A DNA stretch of 6,356 bases from Bacillota bacterium (GTDB lineage Bacteria; Bacillota_I; Bacilli_A; Acholeplasmatales; Acholeplasmataceae), in contig JAEWVV010000136.1 in NCBI GenBank assembly GCA_023458995.1, positions 1 through 6,356 on the forward strand, given 5' to 3'. The position numbers and the translations under genes are program-made. Positions 4,450 to 6,356 of this stretch are shown one piece after another. The notes below the pieces were generated by a model, which worked only from the letters and a program-made list of their open reading frames with translations, searched no databases and was not told where the DNA came from. Position 1 is the first letter of the stretch. The number at the start of each line of letters is the position of its first letter.

Positions 4450-6356
4450 TTAGTGTGTTTGATTCTTTCTCTTCTGCATAACGAGTACAATCACAACAGC
4501 AAGTGTCATAATTGCTATTACTGCAAATAAAGAGCTTTGAGCATTAATTGCTGAACCACAACCTGTTTCAGGAGCATTGAGACCTGCTTCGATATCATCG
4601 ATGCGACCCTTTTCTGTTGCAAGAAGTGTGTTTAGATTTGTTAGAGCTGTATCAAGTGCTGTGAGTTCATCTTCAAGATCACCATCAGCTGCTTCAAGTG
4701 CCGTTTCAAGTGCGCTTAGTGCTGTTGTTAAACTTTCAACTGCATCATCTAGATCTTCAATGTCAGCGTCGTTTGCTGCGATTGCTGCATTAATTGATAC
4801 AATGAGCGCTTCGATGTCTTCGATTGAATCTACGTTACCATCAACCTTTAAGTCAAGTGCTGCAATAAGTGCATTGAGGCTGACGATTGCTTGATTAAGT
4901 GCATCTTGATCTGCACTAAGTGCTTCCCAACCTGCATAGAGAGTGACATCAGCACTAATTGCTACTGAGAAATCTACCAGTGTTGTTAAGGCAGCGTCTT
5001 GATACCAACCAGCGAAGATATAACCTGGACGATAAGGCGCTGCAATTGGACTTGCAGTTTGACCTTTCTTGACCATAAATACTTGGGCATTCGAACCTGT
5101 GAAGTTGCCATCAAAGGTGACATCTGCAAAATCTTCTAAATTCATTGGTGGAACTGTAATGGTAATCGGTGTTGTAAAGTTGAAGAATGTTTGAGCCTGA
5201 TTACTATTTCTAGTGCGAATAATATCTACATAAACGACTGCATTATATGTGCCTGAAACTGTAGGAACACCAGTAATCGTGCCATCTGCATTCATTGTTA
5301 AGCCAACTGGTAATTGACCACTGACTAAACTGAAGTTCATATAGGTAATCGTTGAAGCTTGACTACCAGATCCTGAAACCATGCCTAAGTACCAGTTTGG
5401 TGATGATACTGCCCCATTAACTGCTTCATTAAGTGCAATTTGATCTACGCCTGTTAAGGAGAATATTGGAGCAATCGTAATCGTATGTTGAACGGTAACT
5501 TTAATATATCCATCAACAGTTGCTAGAACGTTTACATTAAATGTTCCTGCTTCAGTTGAACTACCTGTAATTCTTCCAGCTTGAGTTAATGTTAAACCTT
5601 GAGGTAATGTTTGGTTTATAGGTAATGAATAAACTGCACCTGCTAAACCTTCATATGTCACGTCAAAACCACCAGAAGGAATACTTGTACCTTGTGTACC
5701 TTGGAATTCTTTACCAATGTATCCAGTTGTAACGACGTTGTTCTTCATTGTATTGCTGTTTGCTTGTGCAAATAACAAACTCTTAGCTGCTGTACGAACT
5801 GCATACCATTGTGTATAACTTACAAGAGTATCATTCTTAGCATATAATGTAACCCCATCTTTCATCGTTGTTGCATCTTTATATGCTGCAGAAGGACCAT
5901 TGACTGTTGAAGTTGAATAATCAACCATAACTCCAGTGGTTGCATAATCTGCAAAATCACGGTTGTTGATCTTGTTAATGCTTACTGGGTTTGTTGCATT
6001 GATTGTTTGTGTTGATGTTCCAGTTGCATCATCTTTCGTCCATCTAGTACCGTTTGTAATGTCTTCCGTGAATGTAACAACAACATTATTATTAACTGGA
6101 TCCCATGTTCCTTCAATATTTCTACCAAAAGAATTTGTCCAAGAACCTAGTGGAGTAATGTTTGTTCTTGCTGCCATATCACCAGATGTGCCAGGGCTAT
6201 AACCCCAACCAAACATATCAGTTACGGTTGAATAACGGAAACCAAATTCATCACGAAGTAATCCCTCGTATAAATTATAATGAGATGTTGACGATAATAA
6301 ACCTATCTTATTGAATGCGCTCATTGAGGCTGTTGCATTACCTTCTTTAATTGCAT
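4450..6356 (-). CDS. GH3 beta-glycosidase C-terminal part with Ig-like, InlB, coiled-coil and membrane-anchor modules (5' end outside window)
   Basis: The frame is open to the right edge, with 634 full codons visible. The Met at 6324 is internal: ten upstream in-frame codons read AIKEGNATAS, and MSAFNKIG is barrel sequence in this family. Numbering from that Met, DEFGFRYSTVTD carries the probable nucleophile Asp36, and the catalytic part ends near residue 195 with a sequence (AAKSLLFAQANSNTMKN) typical of permuted GH3 enzymes. Then come two putative Ig-like domains (215-283 and 285-390, each with LPxGLT and an ITG turn), one InlB B repeat (398-466), an acidic coiled coil (472-583), and APETGCGS with a hydrophobic segment (596-616) and basic tail (QKRKNQTH). 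The product should sit outside the cell, held at its C-terminus. It lacks the acid/base domain, which the left-edge GH3 piece supplies. Together they look like one gene cut by the window ends. Confidence 0.9.
   Translation of the reverse strand, partial: AIKEGNATASMSAFNKIGLLSSTSHYNLYEGLLRDEFGFRYSTVTDMFGWGYSPGTSGDMAARTNITPLGSWTNSFGRNIEGTWDPVNNNVVVTFTEDITNGTRWTKDDATGTSTQTINATNPVSINKINNRDFADYATTGVMVDYSTSTVNGPSAAYKDATTMKDGVTLYAKNDTLVSYTQWYAVRTAAKSLLFAQANSNTMKNNVVTTGYIGKEFQGTQGTSIPSGGFDVTYEGLAGAVYSLPINQTLPQGLTLTQAGRITGSSTEAGTFNVNVLATVDGYIKVTVQHTITIAPIFSLTGVDQIALNEAVNGAVSSPNWYLGMVSGSGSQASTITYMNFSLVSGQLPVGLTMNADGTITGVPTVSGTYNAVVYVDIIRTRNSNQAQTFFNFTTPITITVPPMNLEDFADVTFDGNFTGSNAQVFMVKKGQTASPIAAPYRPGYIFAGWYQDAALTTLVDFSVAISADVTLYAGWEALSADQDALNQAIVSLNALIAALDLKVDGNVDSIEDIEALIVSINAAIAANDADIEDLDDAVESLTTALSALETALEAADGDLEDELTALDTALTNLNTLLATEKGRIDDIEAGLNAPETGCGSAINAQSSLFAVIAIMTLAVVIVLVMQKRKNQTH
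4453..4575 (-). other. C-terminal tripartite anchor: APETGCGS, membrane helix, basic tail
   Basis: Encodes the last 41 residues of the GH3 protein. APETG resembles a sortase LPxTG signal with Leu replaced by Ala and is followed at once by CGS, about 20 hydrophobic residues and QKRKNQTH. The layout matches either a degenerate sortase signal or a Cys-containing C-terminal sorting signal. A plain stop-transfer anchor is also possible. Confidence 0.7.
4576..4911 (-). other. Acidic alpha-helical coiled-coil stalk of the GH3 protein
   Basis: Encodes residues 472-583 (numbered from the Met at 6324). Ile and Leu recur every three to four residues (IEDIEALIVSINAAI, ALSALETALEA), with Ala, Asp and Glu between them and no Gly or Pro except at the NVDS and DGDL turns. 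It separates the binding modules from the membrane anchor and would act as a spacer. The codon bias also leaves a long open frame on the plus strand (4577-4894), whose Ser-rich product I regard as a shadow. Confidence 0.8.

Noticed and set aside
4435..4452. 7-bp AT-rich hairpin over the GH3 stop codon
   Set aside because: The stem is short and AT-rich with no U-run after it. The 12-bp hairpin further on is a better terminator candidate.
4577..4894. Plus-strand open frame of 105 codons, Ser- and Ala-rich
   Set aside because: It is antisense to the coiled-coil segment. The repetitive Ala/Asp/Leu codon use removes stops from the opposite strand, and its composition (runs of Ser, Ala and Arg) is that of a shadow frame.
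5963..6202. Plus-strand open frame of 79 codons with a hydrophobic start
   Set aside because: It is antisense to the GH3 barrel end just after the nucleophile motif. No ribosome binding site or family resemblance.
4450..6324. Treating the Met at 6324 as the true start of a 624-residue protein
   Set aside because: The frame stays open upstream to the edge, there is no ribosome binding site before this ATG, and the Met lies in the conserved MSAFN strand of the GH3 barrel.

Overview
The window is AT-rich bacterial DNA with only two kinds of coding content, all on the minus strand. The proteins are a glycoside hydrolase family 3 (GH3) enzyme with permuted domain order, a lipoprotein built from InlB-type (Listeria-Bacteroides) B repeats, and cell-surface modules (putative Ig folds, a coiled coil, a C-terminal membrane anchor). 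This mix, with strong AGGAGG-type ribosome binding sites, suggests a low-GC Gram-positive lineage of the Bacillota. Mollicute-like groups (Acholeplasma, Izemoplasma or Haloplasma relatives) fit best, but I cannot fix the taxon. About 2,030 codons contain no in-frame TGA and tryptophan is TGG, so TGA is not read as Trp as it is in Mycoplasma or Spiroplasma.

Layout, in the direction of transcription (right to left). Positions 6356-4450 encode the C-terminal part of a GH3 enzyme: the end of the catalytic barrel with its nucleophile motif, two Ig-like domains, one InlB B repeat, an acidic coiled coil and a membrane anchor. Positions 4449-4234 are the only sizeable intergenic region and hold a terminator-like hairpin, two inverted repeats and a possible promoter. 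Positions 4233-2470 encode a lipoprotein with five InlB repeats and a C-terminal carbohydrate-binding-like domain. After a 35-bp gap, positions 2434-1 encode the N-terminal 811 residues of a permuted GH3 enzyme, which runs off the left edge inside the catalytic barrel.

The main observation is that the two GH3 pieces are complementary. The left piece stops at about the point in the barrel where the right piece begins. If position 1 is joined to position 6356, the frame continues without a break and gives one 1,446-residue protein with every expected part of the family. The simplest reading is that the sequence is a circle, or one unit of a tandem array, opened inside a single GH3 gene. It would then hold just two genes in one operon (lipoprotein, then GH3 enzyme) and a single intergenic region with both promoter and terminator. 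I see no replication, mobilisation or recombination gene, so a collapsed tandem duplication is at least as likely as a true plasmid.

Functionally the two proteins look like a surface glycan-degrading pair. A membrane-tethered exo-acting beta-glycosidase would carry its own stalk and adhesion modules, and a lipoprotein would bind carbohydrate beside it. The substrate cannot be read from the sequence.
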